Positions 8,597 through 17,182 of a stretch of 64,000 nt of DNA are shown one piece after another. The position numbers were made by a program, and so were the translations under genes. This DNA is from Haladaptatus salinisoli (GTDB lineage Archaea; Halobacteriota; Halobacteria; Halobacteriales; Haladaptataceae). The stretch is taken from the NCBI RefSeq assembly GCF_020614375.1, contig NZ_CP085327.1, positions 2,406,823 to 2,470,822 of the forward strand. Direction: 5' to 3'. Below the pieces are notes generated by a model. The model made no database searches. It was not told where the DNA came from and was given only the letters and a program-made list of their open reading frames with translations. Positions within the stretch are counted from its first letter, which is position 1. The number at the start of each line of letters is the position of its first letter.

Positions 8597-10072
8597 ATGG
8601 ACCGAGATGCCTTTGAGATTCGCGCGCAAGACGGAGGGGGTCGAATCGGGGAACTCACCGTTCCGCGGGCCGGCGTCACCGTCGAGACGCCGGCCCTCCT
8701 GCCGGTCGTCAACCCCCACGTGGTGACGGTCGAACCGTCCCGGCTCGAATCCGAGTTCGGCGCGGAAATTCTCATCACGAACTCCTACATCCTCTACAAG
8801 AGCGAGGACTTCCGCGACGACGCGCTCGACGGCGGCCTCCACGAACTCCTCGATTTCGGCGGGGCCATCATGACCGACTCCGGGTCGTTCCAACTCGCCG
8901 AGTACGGCGAAATCAGCGTGACGACCGAGGAGATTCTTCGGTTCCAGCGCGATATCGGTTCTGACATCGGGACGCCGGTGGACATCCCGACGCCGCCCGA
9001 CGTCGACCGCGAGCAGGCCGAATCGGAACTCGAAACGACGCAGGAGCGCCTCGAACTCGCGGCGACCGTCGACGTCGGCGACATGCTCGTCAACGCGCCG
9101 GTTCAGGGGTCGACCTACGCCGACCTCCGCGAGGAGGCCGGTCGCCACGCCTACGACACGGGGCTCGACGTGTTCCCCGTCGGCGCGGTCGTCCCGCTGA
9201 TGAACGAGTACCGGTACGGCGACATGGTGGACGCGGTCGCCGCCGCGAAGCGCGGTTTGGGCGCGGACGCCCCGGTGCACCTGTTCGGCGCGGGCCACCC
9301 GATGATGTTCGCGCTGGCGGTCGCCATGGGTTGCGACCTGTTCGACTCGGCGGCCTACGCGCTCTACGCCCGCGACGACCGCTACCTGACGGTTCGCGGC
9401 ACGAAGCACCTCGACGACCTCGAGTACTTCCCCTGTTCGTGTCCCGTCTGCGCGAACTACGACCCCGACGAACTCCGAGGGTTCGGCGACCGGGAACGAG
9501 AGGAACTGCTCGCCGAGCACAACCTCCACGTCACGTTCGAGGAGATGCGTACAGTCAAGCAGGCGATCCGCTCGGGCGACCTCTTCGAACTGGTGGAGAA
9601 CCGCGCCCGCGCCCACCCCGCGATGCTCGACGGGTACCGCGCGCTCGGCGCGCACGCCGCCCAACTCGAACGCGCGGACCCCGCATCGAAGGGGACGTTC
9701 TTCTACCTCTCCGGCGAGAGCGCCGCCAGACCCGAAGTGCTCCGTCACCGCGAGCGACTCTCGCGGCTGAATCCCGAGGGGCGCGTGCTCCTGACGGAGG
9801 GCAACCCGAGCAAGAACTACGACGAGTCGTGGCGCGTCGTCCCACCCTTCGGCCCGTTCCCCCGCGCGCTCTCGGAGACCTACCCCCTCACCGCCGAGAT
9901 TCCCGAGCGCATGGACGGCGCGGGATACGAGTCGGCCGCCCGCGGGGTGGCGCGACTGGTCGAACTGAACCCGGCGTGCGAGTTCACGCTGGCGCACTAC
10001 GACTGGCCCGCCTCGGCGCTGACGCTGGTGCCCGAGTCGGTTCGTGCCGTGGATTTGAGCGACCAACCGTAG
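8597..10072 (+). CDS. tgtA: archaeosine tRNA-guanine transglycosylase (ArcTGT)
   Basis: The 491-residue enzyme exchanges guanine at position 15 of the tRNA D-loop for preQ0, the first tRNA step of archaeosine synthesis. Visible family motifs are the active-site phrase [15 protein letters not shown] near residue 95, [26 protein letters not shown], and the zinc-site cysteines [11 protein letters not shown] near residue 280. The start at ATG 8597 is chosen because the product then begins [20 protein letters not shown] as in the family. arcS follows after 79 bases on the same strand, and the radical-SAM partner lies 3.7 kb further on the opposite strand. Confidence 0.95.
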   Translation: MDRDAFEIRAQDGGGRIGELTVPRAGVTVETPALLPVVNPHVVTVEPSRLESEFGAEILITNSYILYKSEDFRDDALDGGLHELLDFGGAIMTDSGSFQLAEYGEISVTTEEILRFQRDIGSDIGTPVDIPTPPDVDREQAESELETTQERLELAATVDVGDMLVNAPVQGSTYADLREEAGRHAYDTGLDVFPVGAVVPLMNEYRYGDMVDAVAAAKRGLGADAPVHLFGAGHPMMFALAVAMGCDLFDSAAYALYARDDRYLTVRGTKHLDDLEYFPCSCPVCANYDPDELRGFGDREREELLAEHNLHVTFEEMRTVKQAIRSGDLFELVENRARAHPAMLDGYRALGAHAAQLERADPASKGTFFYLSGESAARPEVLRHRERLSRLNPEGRVLLTEGNPSKNYDESWRVVPPFGPFPRALSETYPLTAEIPERMDGAGYESAARGVARLVELNPACEFTLAHYDWPASALTLVPESVRAVDLSDQP

Positions 10073-10151
10073 TCCGCGGCTTCGATAGCTCGAACGACGC
10101 GACTCGCGGAGTTACGCAAGATAGTTCAAGCCGCTTCCCCGAGATTTGGGT

Positions 10152-11903
10152 ATGACCGATTACTTCGAGGTTCACGACAGGGACGGGGCGGCCCGCATCG
10201 GGGAACTCCGCCTCGCCGAGTCCGTGACGACGCCCGGACTCGGCGACGACGTGCTCTCCGACGCGGGGAGCCTCTGGTTCGAGGAGCGCGACCTGCCGGA
10301 GGGCGACGAGTCGAAGCTGACCGTCCTCCCCCACCGCGCCTTCCCGAGCGGCACCGACGAGGAGGTGATGGCGTCGTTCGCGGTGGACTACCCGGACGTG
10401 GAGTTCCCGAGCGCGGCGGTGGTCGCGCCGGAGACGGCGGACGACTTCGGCACCGACGCCTACGTGCTCTCGGGGGCCCGCGGGTTCGTCGGCCACGGCG
10501 CGGGGTTCAAGGACGCTATCATCGAGACGCGCGAGGCGATTCCGTCGGACAGCGCGCTCCTGCTCTCCGGGGTCGCCACGCCGCGGAACGTGGCGACGCT
10601 CGTCTACGCCGGGGTCGACCTCGTGGACGCGGACCGGGCCGTGGTTAAAGGAACGCAGGGGAAGTACCTGACCACCGAGGGGGAGTACCGCGCGGACGAA
10701 CTGCGCGAACTCCCCTGTTCCTGCCCGGCCTGTCGGCGTCCGGTGGAGGAGTTCACCCGAGAGCACTGCGTCGACCACAACGTCGCCGCGCTCCGGGCCG
10801 AGTTGGCGGTCGTCCGCGAGCGAATCCGGGGCGGGCGACTCCGGGACTACATCGAAGGGCAGGCCCGCCACGACCAGTGGCTCACCGCCGCGTTCCGGGA
10901 GTTCGACCAGCAGTGGGACTACCTCGAACGGCGGACGCCGATCGTCCGAAACGCGGAACTCGCCGCCGCGACGGAGGACACCCTGCGCCGGGTCGAGATT
11001 CAGCGGTTCGCCGACCGGGTGACGACGCGGTACCGCAACCGGTTCCGGAATCCGCTGGTGCTCGTCCCCTGCTCGGCGAAGAAACCCTACAGCGAGTCCC
11101 AGAGCCACGGTCAGTACCACGACGCCGTCCAGTTCAAGGCGCACAAGGTGTCGATGACGAGTCCCATCGGCGTCGTGCCTCAGGAACTCGAACTCACCTA
11201 CCCGGCCCAACACTACGACTCGGTGGTGACGGGGCGGTGGAGCGAGGACGAAAAGCGGTTCGTGGCCGAGGTGCTGCGGCGCTACCTGGAGCGAAACGAG
11301 TACCCGAAGATCGTCGCCCACGTTCCCGACGAGGGCTACCGCGACGTGTGCGAACGAGTCGAGGACGCGCTCGACCTGTCGTTCGAGTACACCGTGGAGG
11401 GGCACCCGACGAGCACCGAGTCGCTCGGCAACCTCGCTAGCGAACTCTCGGGCGAACTGAAGTACGGCAAGCGCGAGCGCCAGCACAACACCGTCCGGGC
11501 CATCGCGGACTTCCAGTTCGGGGACGGGGCGGGCGACGACCTCTTCTCGGACATCACGATACAGAGTCGCTACCCGAAACTCCGGGTACACGACGCGGAA
11601 GGCGAACAACTCGCGGCGATGGTGCCCCAGTACGGCACGCTCTCGTTCACGCTTGCGGGCGCTCGCCGGTGGGTCGAGAGCGACGCGCCGGAAAAGCGGG
11701 TCGAGATAGACGCCTTCGCGCCCCACGGGAGCGTCCTCGCGCCGGGCGTCGTGGACGCGTCCGACGACATCCGCGTCGGCGACGAGGTGGTCGTCGAGGG
11801 GCCGAAGGCGTTCGCCGTCGGACGCGCGGAGATGGCCGGCCCGGAGATGGTGGAGTCGACGCGCGGCGTAGCGGCGGACGTGCGCCACGTCGAGGAGAAG
11901 TGA
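10152..11903 (+). CDS. arcS: archaeosine synthase ArcS (Tgt2)
   Basis: The 583-residue product is a TGT paralog that adds lysine to preQ0-tRNA. With the radical-SAM protein RaSEA it then gives archaeosine at G15. The diagnostic motif PCSAKKPYSESQSHGQY lies near residues 305-320. A zinc-type cluster PCSCPACRRP is near residue 190, and the C-terminus is a PUA RNA-binding domain (from about residue 500). The start ATG at 10152 gives MTDYFEVHDRDGAARIGELRL, which parallels the TgtA N-terminus ([15 protein letters not shown]) and shows the common ancestry. It is 79 bases behind tgtA and probably co-expressed. Confidence 0.93.
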   Translation: MTDYFEVHDRDGAARIGELRLAESVTTPGLGDDVLSDAGSLWFEERDLPEGDESKLTVLPHRAFPSGTDEEVMASFAVDYPDVEFPSAAVVAPETADDFGTDAYVLSGARGFVGHGAGFKDAIIETREAIPSDSALLLSGVATPRNVATLVYAGVDLVDADRAVVKGTQGKYLTTEGEYRADELRELPCSCPACRRPVEEFTREHCVDHNVAALRAELAVVRERIRGGRLRDYIEGQARHDQWLTAAFREFDQQWDYLERRTPIVRNAELAAATEDTLRRVEIQRFADRVTTRYRNRFRNPLVLVPCSAKKPYSESQSHGQYHDAVQFKAHKVSMTSPIGVVPQELELTYPAQHYDSVVTGRWSEDEKRFVAEVLRRYLERNEYPKIVAHVPDEGYRDVCERVEDALDLSFEYTVEGHPTSTESLGNLASELSGELKYGKRERQHNTVRAIADFQFGDGAGDDLFSDITIQSRYPKLRVHDAEGEQLAAMVPQYGTLSFTLAGARRWVESDAPEKRVEIDAFAPHGSVLAPGVVDASDDIRVGDEVVVEGPKAFAVGRAEMAGPEMVESTRGVAADVRHVEEK

Positions 11904-11968
11904 GTCGGGCGAGAGTGGTCCGAATTAGGCGAAAAATAATAACCTTCTGCGCGTCGGTACACCCTCCT

Positions 11969-12784
11969 ATGGGAGCACCCGCCGACATCGAGTTCGAAGA
12001 CACCGTTCACCGACGCATCTACGAGCAGGTCGAACAGCGGGGTGCCGTCACCGTCGAGGAAGCCCGCGACGCGGTGCGAATCGACTCGCCGACCGGGTCG
12101 AAACCCGCGCGCTCGGGAACGACGGAACCGAAGGCGCGCATCCCGCCGGAGAAGTTCCGCGAGCACGTCTCCGAGATGGTGGACGCCGGACACCTCGTGG
12201 AGCGCGACGATACGCTCCACCTCGCGCTGGACGAGGGGACCGAAACGTACGAGGACGGCGACCTCTCGTACCGAGTCCGGCCCGCCCGCCAGTCGGACTG
12301 GGAGGGAATCGAAACCGTGATTCGGGAGGTCGCCGACGAGGGCGCGTCCATCTCCGCGGAGCGCGTCGCGGCGGACATCGACGACGAGGGCGCGCTGTTG
12401 CGCTACAACGACCACCGGTCGCGGATGTTCTACGTGGCGACCCTGGACGAAGGGGGCGACGAGGGCCGGGACGACGGCGAGGTTATCGGCTGGGTTCACG
12501 TGGACGCGCCGGAACTCGACAAACTGCGTCACATCGCCGAACTGACGGTCGGCGTTCGGGAACCCTACCGGGAACGCGGCGTCGGGGGTCACCTGTTGGA
12601 GCGGGCGATGGACTGGGCGCGCGACGCCGGCTACCGGAAGGTGTACCAGAGCGTTCCGGCGACGAACGAGACGGCCATCGAGTTGCTGGAGGAACACGAC
12701 TGGGAGACCGAGGCGGTTCGGGCGGACCACTACCTCGTCGACGACGAGTTCGTGGACGAGGTGATGACCGCACGAAAACTGTAG
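11969..12784 (+). CDS. GNAT family N-acetyltransferase with an N-terminal helical domain
   Basis: The 271-residue product has two parts. About 90 N-terminal residues form a helical, winged-helix-like region (HRRIYEQVEQRGAVTVEEAR). A GNAT domain follows from YRVRPARQSDWEGIETVIREV to the end. The acetyl-CoA binding motif A is visible as ELTVGVREPYRERGVGGHLL, and SVPATNETAIELLEEHDWETE is the motif B region. The acceptor substrate is unknown. TATA-like AAAAATAATAA near 11935 is about 30 bases upstream of the ATG, suggesting a leaderless transcript separate from arcS. The N-terminal fusion could link acetylation to nucleic-acid binding, but this is inference. Confidence 0.85.
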   Translation: MGAPADIEFEDTVHRRIYEQVEQRGAVTVEEARDAVRIDSPTGSKPARSGTTEPKARIPPEKFREHVSEMVDAGHLVERDDTLHLALDEGTETYEDGDLSYRVRPARQSDWEGIETVIREVADEGASISAERVAADIDDEGALLRYNDHRSRMFYVATLDEGGDEGRDDGEVIGWVHVDAPELDKLRHIAELTVGVREPYRERGVGGHLLERAMDWARDAGYRKVYQSVPATNETAIELLEEHDWETEAVRADHYLVDDEFVDEVMTARKL

Positions 12785-12859
12785 CGCGACGTTTCGGCGG
12801 TCGGCGGTCGTCAGCTACCGCCCCGCTCGAACGTCCAGAAATCCCGCCTCGACGGTGCG

Positions 12860-12976
12860 TTACTCCCCGTTTCGTCGCCCGTGAGCGACGAGGAGCGACC
12901 ACACCGCGCCCACGAGAAGCCCCCACACCAACACCACCAGGAGCGGCCAGAGGACGACCGGTCCGGCGACCGTCAT
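12860..12976 (-). CDS. 38-residue single-pass membrane micro-protein
   Basis: This very short gene encodes MTVAGPVVLWPLLVVLVWGL and continues LVGAVWSLLVAHGRRNGE, one strong membrane helix with a basic C-terminal end. Its ATG overlaps the TGA stop of the gene upstream (ATGA, 12973-12976), the typical sign of translational coupling in an operon. No family is recognised. Confidence rests on the coupling and on the clean helix; a longer frame reading through from 13075 has no hydrophobic or family support. Confidence 0.5.
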   Translation of the reverse strand: MTVAGPVVLWPLLVVLVWGLLVGAVWSLLVAHGRRNGE

Positions 12977-13095
12977 CGCCGCACCTCGGTCGGCGAGTCG
13001 GTCGCTATCCACTGCTCGAGACGCTCCGGGTTCCGGATTTCGACCCAGCCGTTCGAGCAGAAGACGGTTTCCCACTCCGAAAGTTCGTCTGACAT
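12973..13095 (-). CDS. small haloarchaeal protein of about 40 residues, DUF7331-like
   Basis: The proposed product is MSDELSEWETVFCSNGWVEI and onward (RNPERLEQWIATD), 40 residues. The phrase V-E-I-R-N-P-E-R-L-E-Q-W-I-A-T-D resembles the small haloarchaeal DUF7331-type proteins that often precede a tiny membrane protein. That likeness is from memory and moderate. An in-frame ATG at 13278 would give a 101-residue version beginning MASDSFGRRTG, and no promoter clearly decides between the two. The stop codon overlaps the start of the micro-protein gene downstream. Confidence 0.5.
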   Translation of the reverse strand: MSDELSEWETVFCSNGWVEIRNPERLEQWIATDSPTEVRR

Positions 13096-13299
13096 GCTCG
13101 GCTCCACATCGGGGTCGGTGGTCGAGACGAGTTCGCGCGACTCGTCGCGAGTATCGGCGTACCGTTCCCCGATAAGGGGAAGACGGACGAGGATTTTGTT
13201 ATTCGGCGAGTATCGCGACGGTAGGCGGAGCCTACGGTCGTCGAACCCGGTTCGACGACCGAAACTGTCAGAAGCCATCTATCGGTAGTCGGACGGGAG

Positions 13300-13762
13300 G
13301 AACTCGACGCCCGCCGGGCGAGACGCGCTCCGAGCGTGCGGCGCACCGACCCTCTCGGTCGCCGGCTGTCTCTCGGCCGGAACCGACGGGGTCCGTCGGC
13401 GAGGAGTCGTCCGATTCTGACGACGAACCGCGCACCGTCTGGATAGGAAACGTCACCGACGAGGCCCGAACCGTCGAGTTCGCGCTGACGACGAACGAGA
13501 CGACGCTGTTGGAGGAGTCGGTCGAGTTCGATTCTGGGGCGGTGCTCGCGGTCGAACTCCGCGAACCTACGAACTGACCGTTCGCTCGGGCGAACCGGAG
13601 ACGACCGTGGCGGTCGAACGCTCGCGCATCGACTGCAACCGGTCGGCGACTGACGTCGCCGTCGCGAAGGACGGAATCGAGTCGGCGACCGTCACGACCC
13701 TACCGACCTGCCGGACGACGACCGCCCGAGCGAAAAACGCGAACGGTCGCTCACCGCGCTAG
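13300..13762 (+). pseudogene. decayed haloarchaeal lipoprotein gene
   Basis: Three consecutive pieces in different forward frames read like one protein. The first has RDALRACGAPTLSVAGCLSAGT, a typical haloarchaeal lipoprotein N-terminus with lipobox SVAGC (about 13317-13385). The second has EPRTVWIGNVTDEARTVEFA and on to AVELREPTN then a stop (about 13386-13577). The third has TYELTVRSGEPETTVAVERS and on to SATVTTLPTC, ending at TAG 13760. Two frameshifts and no start codon in the right frame indicate a broken gene. The end overlaps the 3' end of the radical-SAM gene on the other strand by 12 bases. Sequencing error is an alternative for one shift but less likely for two plus a missing start. 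Confidence 0.6.
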
Positions 13763-14821
13763 CGGGAGGTTGTAGCTCCGCTCGCGCTCCACGACCGCTT
13801 CCCACGTCCGCTCGCACTCGCAGGACACCTCGTCGAAGACCGAGGGGTCTTGGCGCAGGTCGAAGTCCTTGATGGCCCTCTGGGCGAGGTCGTCGCACTC
13901 GCCGCAGTTGTGCGGGCCGCGGTCGCTCCCGTGCCCGACGGGGTCGGAGACGACGATGGCGGGCGCGTCGGCGGTGTCACGCAGCACCTCGCAGACGCTC
14001 CAGAGCCACGGCGGTCGATAGCCGTCCCGGAAGTACAACTCGTCGACCATCGTGTACCGCTGGACGTTGGTCGGGTTCATCGAGACGGTGTGGGCGTACT
14101 CGGCGCACTTTCGGACGGACTCCTTCATGTCCCGTATCGCCTCGCTCTCCGAGAGGAAGGGCGGTTTCATCAGCAGGTAGGCCTTGATGCCCGCGCCGAC
14201 CGACTCGGCGTGCTCGCTCGCCTCGATGAACCGCTCGAAGTCGAAGTACTTGTTCACGCAGTCGTGGCGCACGCGGTCGTTCGCCGTCTCCAGGCCGATG
14301 GCCACGTCGGTCTCCAGTCCGACGCCCGTGAAGTCCTCCAACTTCTCGCGCTCGACGAAATCGGGCAGGCTCTCGACCACGATTCGGTCGCGGTCTGCGA
14401 ACGTCTCCGCGATGGCCCGGCGCGTCTCGGCGCCGACCTCGCGCTCGTCGAGAAACGACCCGGAGGTGTATATCTTGACGAGACCGCTCTTCTCGTCGCT
14501 CTCCTCGCGCTCGTGTTCGAGACAGACCTCGATCTGGTCCATCAGCGCCTCGTGGGCGACGCTCCCGCCTTCGACCGATTCGGCGACGTAGCCGCACATC
14601 GTACACCCACCGGCGCGCGCCCAGCGACAGCCCCCGGTGTTGAGGATGATGGTGAGGCTCTGGTAGACGCCGTCCGGCGTGTTGTCCTCGTCCAGCCACA
14701 CCCGCGTCGGCTCGTGGGGGTCGTAGTGTTTCTCTTTTTTCGCGCGGATACCGCGCATCACCGCGTTGTGGGCGTCCATACCCTTGCCCTGTTCGTACCC
14801 TTCGGGACCCGGCTTGCTCAT
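13751..14821 (-). CDS. raSEA: archaeosine biosynthesis radical SAM protein RaSEA
   Basis: The 356-residue product has a radical-SAM cluster with cysteines at 65, 73 and 76 (GGCRWARAGGCTMCGY), the atypical C-x7-C-x2-C spacing of the archaeosine-linked family. Further motifs are VKIYTSGSFLDEREV, VVESLPDFVEREK, GLETANDRVRHDCVNK and NPTNVQRYTMVDELY. RaSEA works with ArcS to cleave the lysine adduct on tRNA position 15 and release archaeosine. Four more cysteines near the C-terminus (HNCGECDD and SCECERT) may hold a second metal site. It is 1.8 kb downstream of arcS on the opposite strand, so the three genes form a loose pathway cluster, not an operon. Confidence 0.9.
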   Translation of the reverse strand: MSKPGPEGYEQGKGMDAHNAVMRGIRAKKEKHYDPHEPTRVWLDEDNTPDGVYQSLTIILNTGGCRWARAGGCTMCGYVAESVEGGSVAHEALMDQIEVCLEHEREESDEKSGLVKIYTSGSFLDEREVGAETRRAIAETFADRDRIVVESLPDFVEREKLEDFTGVGLETDVAIGLETANDRVRHDCVNKYFDFERFIEASEHAESVGAGIKAYLLMKPPFLSESEAIRDMKESVRKCAEYAHTVSMNPTNVQRYTMVDELYFRDGYRPPWLWSVCEVLRDTADAPAIVVSDPVGHGSDRGPHNCGECDDLAQRAIKDFDLRQDPSVFDEVSCECERTWEAVVERERSYNLPLAR

Positions 14822-14836
14822 TGTCGGGAAGAGCGG

Positions 14837-15256
14837 CTACGAGCGTAAATCGGCTTCGTCTCGCCGGGCGACCCTCCGCGAGAACGCCCACCAGACGGCG
14901 ACGGCCGCGGTCGCTCCGAGCGCGTCGGCGACGACGTCGCCGACCGAGGTATGTCGAAGCGGGGCGGTCAACTGGGCTATCTCCATCGCCACGCCGTAAC
15001 CGGTCGCGCCAGCGACCGCGAGCGCGGCGGTCGCGCGCCCGTCCGCCGCGGGGCCGCGTTCGCCCGCCAGCGCGACCGCGAGCGCGGCACCCAACACCCC
15101 GTAGCCGACCGCGTGAGCCCACTTGTCCATCCCGACGAGGCCGAGCGGTCCCGTCGGCGTGACGCCGGCGTCGGGGGTCGTGAACACCGAGAAGTAGCAG
15201 ATGACGGCCGCGACGAGGACGACGGCGGCCCAGCGAACGCGGAGCGGTCGTGGCAT
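14837..15256 (-). CDS. VanZ family membrane protein
   Basis: The 139-residue product has four hydrophobic segments and the VanZ-like signature GMDKWAHAVGYGVLGAALAVAL together with AMEIAQLTAPLRHTSVGDVVADALGA. The histidine in DKWAHAVGY and the E-I-A-Q...R-H-T-S-V-G-D-V-V-A-D motif are the conserved landmarks. VanZ proteins in Bacteria affect glycopeptide tolerance; in haloarchaea the role is unknown. The start MPRPLRVRWAAVVL is preferred because the longer frame adds only arginine-rich sequence. It sits 15 bases upstream of raSEA on the same strand and may share its transcript. Confidence 0.85.
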   Translation of the reverse strand: MPRPLRVRWAAVVLVAAVICYFSVFTTPDAGVTPTGPLGLVGMDKWAHAVGYGVLGAALAVALAGERGPAADGRATAALAVAGATGYGVAMEIAQLTAPLRHTSVGDVVADALGATAAVAVWWAFSRRVARRDEADLRS

Positions 15257-15652
15257 TCGTCTCTCTGCTCCCGGGGAGCGCGTAAAAAACGTCCGCTTCC
15301 GGCGTTCGTCGCGCGCGGGCCGTCGAACATTCACGCCGGAATTCCTGATCGACCGACGGCGTTCAAGGGAAGTGCTCTCACTTAGCGGAGAGTTAATCAT
15401 TCCCGAACGCCGAAACCGGTGTCAGTACGCTTCAAAACCGGTTCACTTCGATAGCGAGGCGGACGAAAACACGTCCGACGACCGTAAAAATCGGCGTTTT
15501 TATTCGTACAATAAATAACGAAAATTGAACACCAGTTGGCCGCTCATCTCCCGCTCGACTGTCCGAAATCCGACCGATAAAACCGGTCTAAATTGCAAAA
15601 AACAAATTATGAACCTAATAGTAAACGTCGGCCCAACACAGGTTTCGCCCGC
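15257..15652. other. non-coding gap with three AAACCGGT words
   Basis: No gene is supported in these 396 bases. AAACCGGT occurs at 15413-15420, 15435-15442 and 15580-15587. The stretch from 15480 to 15625 is unusually AT-rich, and TATA-like AATAGTAAAC lies near 15618-15627, about 30 bases before the ATG at 15653. The words may be regulator sites for the downstream propeller gene; this is inference. Confidence 0.4.
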
Positions 15653-16843
15653 ATGTCCGACAACACGCGCAGAACGTTTCTGAAAGCCGTCGGCATCGCG
15701 GTCGGTACCGCGAGCGTCGGAACGGCGGCGACCAAGACCGGTGTTCGACCCTCGGGCGTAGCGGGCGAGGCGACCGCGACCGATACTCGAACCGAGAGCG
15801 TCGAGGATGAGTCATCGACGGACTCCGTACCGGGGACGGGCTGGCGGTACAGCACGGCCGAACCGATATACGACGCCCCGGCCGTTTCGTCCGATTCCGT
15901 CTTCGCCGGGGCGAGCGGCGGCTACGTGTACGCCATCGACCGAATCTCCGGAAAAAAGCGCTGGCGCGCTCGGCCCGACGACCGGCGAGTCTTCGCTCCC
16001 GTCTACGCGGATGGTATCGTCTACGCCAGAGGAAATCAGAGTTTCACCGCGCTGAATGCCGAAACGGGTGCGGTCGAGTGGAGCACCACCATCGAAAGCG
16101 GCGTCTCCGCCGACCCGCTCGTCCACGAGGGAACCGTCTACGTCCCGTCGCCTCGGTTCGACCCGAGTCCGAAGCTGTACGCCTTCGACGCGAAAACCGG
16201 CGAGACGAAGTGGACGTTCGACGGCGACGGCTGTGAGTACGCTCGGATGACGCCCGGAGTGGGTGTCGAGAACGGATCGGTGTTCCTATTGGACGAGCGG
16301 ACGCTCTGGAAACTCGACCCTGACGACGGAAGCGTTCGCGGGTCGTACGCCGACGAAAATCAGGACGACTTCTACGCGTTCGCCCACGGCGCCGACACCG
16401 TTTACGGGAGCAGGGATGGGGAGACGCCGACCGATACGGTGGCACTCGATACGTCCGACGGGTCGGAACGCTGGACGACCTCCTTCGGAGACGACACCCC
16501 AGTTCGCCTCTCCGCGGAGGGCGAGACGCTCTACGTCACCAACACGGAGCAAGGGCTGGGTCGTCTCATCGCGGTGGACGCGACCAGCGGTGCCGAACGC
16601 TGGCGGTTCGAGGAACCGCGAGGCGACAACTACCTGAGTCGGGCGACGGTCAGCGGCGACGCCGTCTTCGTCGGAGCGAATCGTCGGCTGTACGAACTCG
16701 ACGCGGCCGACGGAACCGAACGACAACGGTGGGAGGCGACGGAGTCGATTATGACCACGCCGGCCGTCACCGACGACGGGGTCTACTCCACCACCAAGGA
16801 CGGTCAGACCGGCTTCGTCTACTCGTTCGACCGCGGTGAGTGA
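15653..16843 (+). CDS. Tat-exported PQQ-type beta-propeller repeat protein
   Basis: The 396-residue product begins MSDNTRRTFLKAVGIAVGTA, a Tat signal, then has about seven propeller blades with PQQ/WD-like phrases: GGYVYAIDRISGKKRWRARP, GIVYARGNQSFTALNAETGA, TVYVPSP...KLYAFDAKTGETKWTFDG, VALDTSDGSERWTTSF and LIAVDATSGAERWRFEEP. Such proteins resemble BamB and PQQ dehydrogenases, but PQQ ligands and a catalytic calcium site are not evident, so a scaffold or binding role outside the membrane is more likely. The start is the ATG before the Tat motif, with a TATA-like box at leaderless distance. Confidence 0.85.
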   Translation: MSDNTRRTFLKAVGIAVGTASVGTAATKTGVRPSGVAGEATATDTRTESVEDESSTDSVPGTGWRYSTAEPIYDAPAVSSDSVFAGASGGYVYAIDRISGKKRWRARPDDRRVFAPVYADGIVYARGNQSFTALNAETGAVEWSTTIESGVSADPLVHEGTVYVPSPRFDPSPKLYAFDAKTGETKWTFDGDGCEYARMTPGVGVENGSVFLLDERTLWKLDPDDGSVRGSYADENQDDFYAFAHGADTVYGSRDGETPTDTVALDTSDGSERWTTSFGDDTPVRLSAEGETLYVTNTEQGLGRLIAVDATSGAERWRFEEPRGDNYLSRATVSGDAVFVGANRRLYELDAADGTERQRWEATESIMTTPAVTDDGVYSTTKDGQTGFVYSFDRGE

Positions 16844-17182
16844 GTACCTGACTCGTTCTCTGTAACCAGAGTAAGAATCATTTTCGTCTATTGACGATAT
16901 TTTTTCTGCTCGAAAGTAGCGCGTCCGCGGCCAACGGAACCGTCTCCGCCGTAACCCGGTCGTATCTTTACTCCCTCGACGCCGCGGAGTAGGTCACCGC
17001 CGAACTGCTCGCATTTTCCCCCGATTGCCCCCCTCCCGTGAGGAGTACGCCCATCGCCTCGCCGTCGCGTGTTCCACCCGTCGTCCGTTCTTCGTCCTCC
17101 GCGCTCACGTAACCGTTTCCGGTTACGACAGGTTGGTAACGACTAACACGATAGCGGTCCAATATAATCGTTGAAACTTACC
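16844..17182 (+). promoter_or_regulatory. intergenic region with hairpins before the aldehyde ferredoxin oxidoreductase gene
   Basis: No gene is supported here. CTCTGTAACCAGAG near 16857-16870 forms a short hairpin after the propeller gene and may help termination. CGTAACCG at 17108-17115 and CGGTTACG at 17120-17127 form a perfect 8-bp inverted repeat with loop TTTC, 55 bases before the ATG at 17183. GGTTACGAC and GGTAACGAC follow each other closely there. The repeats are candidate operator sites. Confidence 0.4.
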
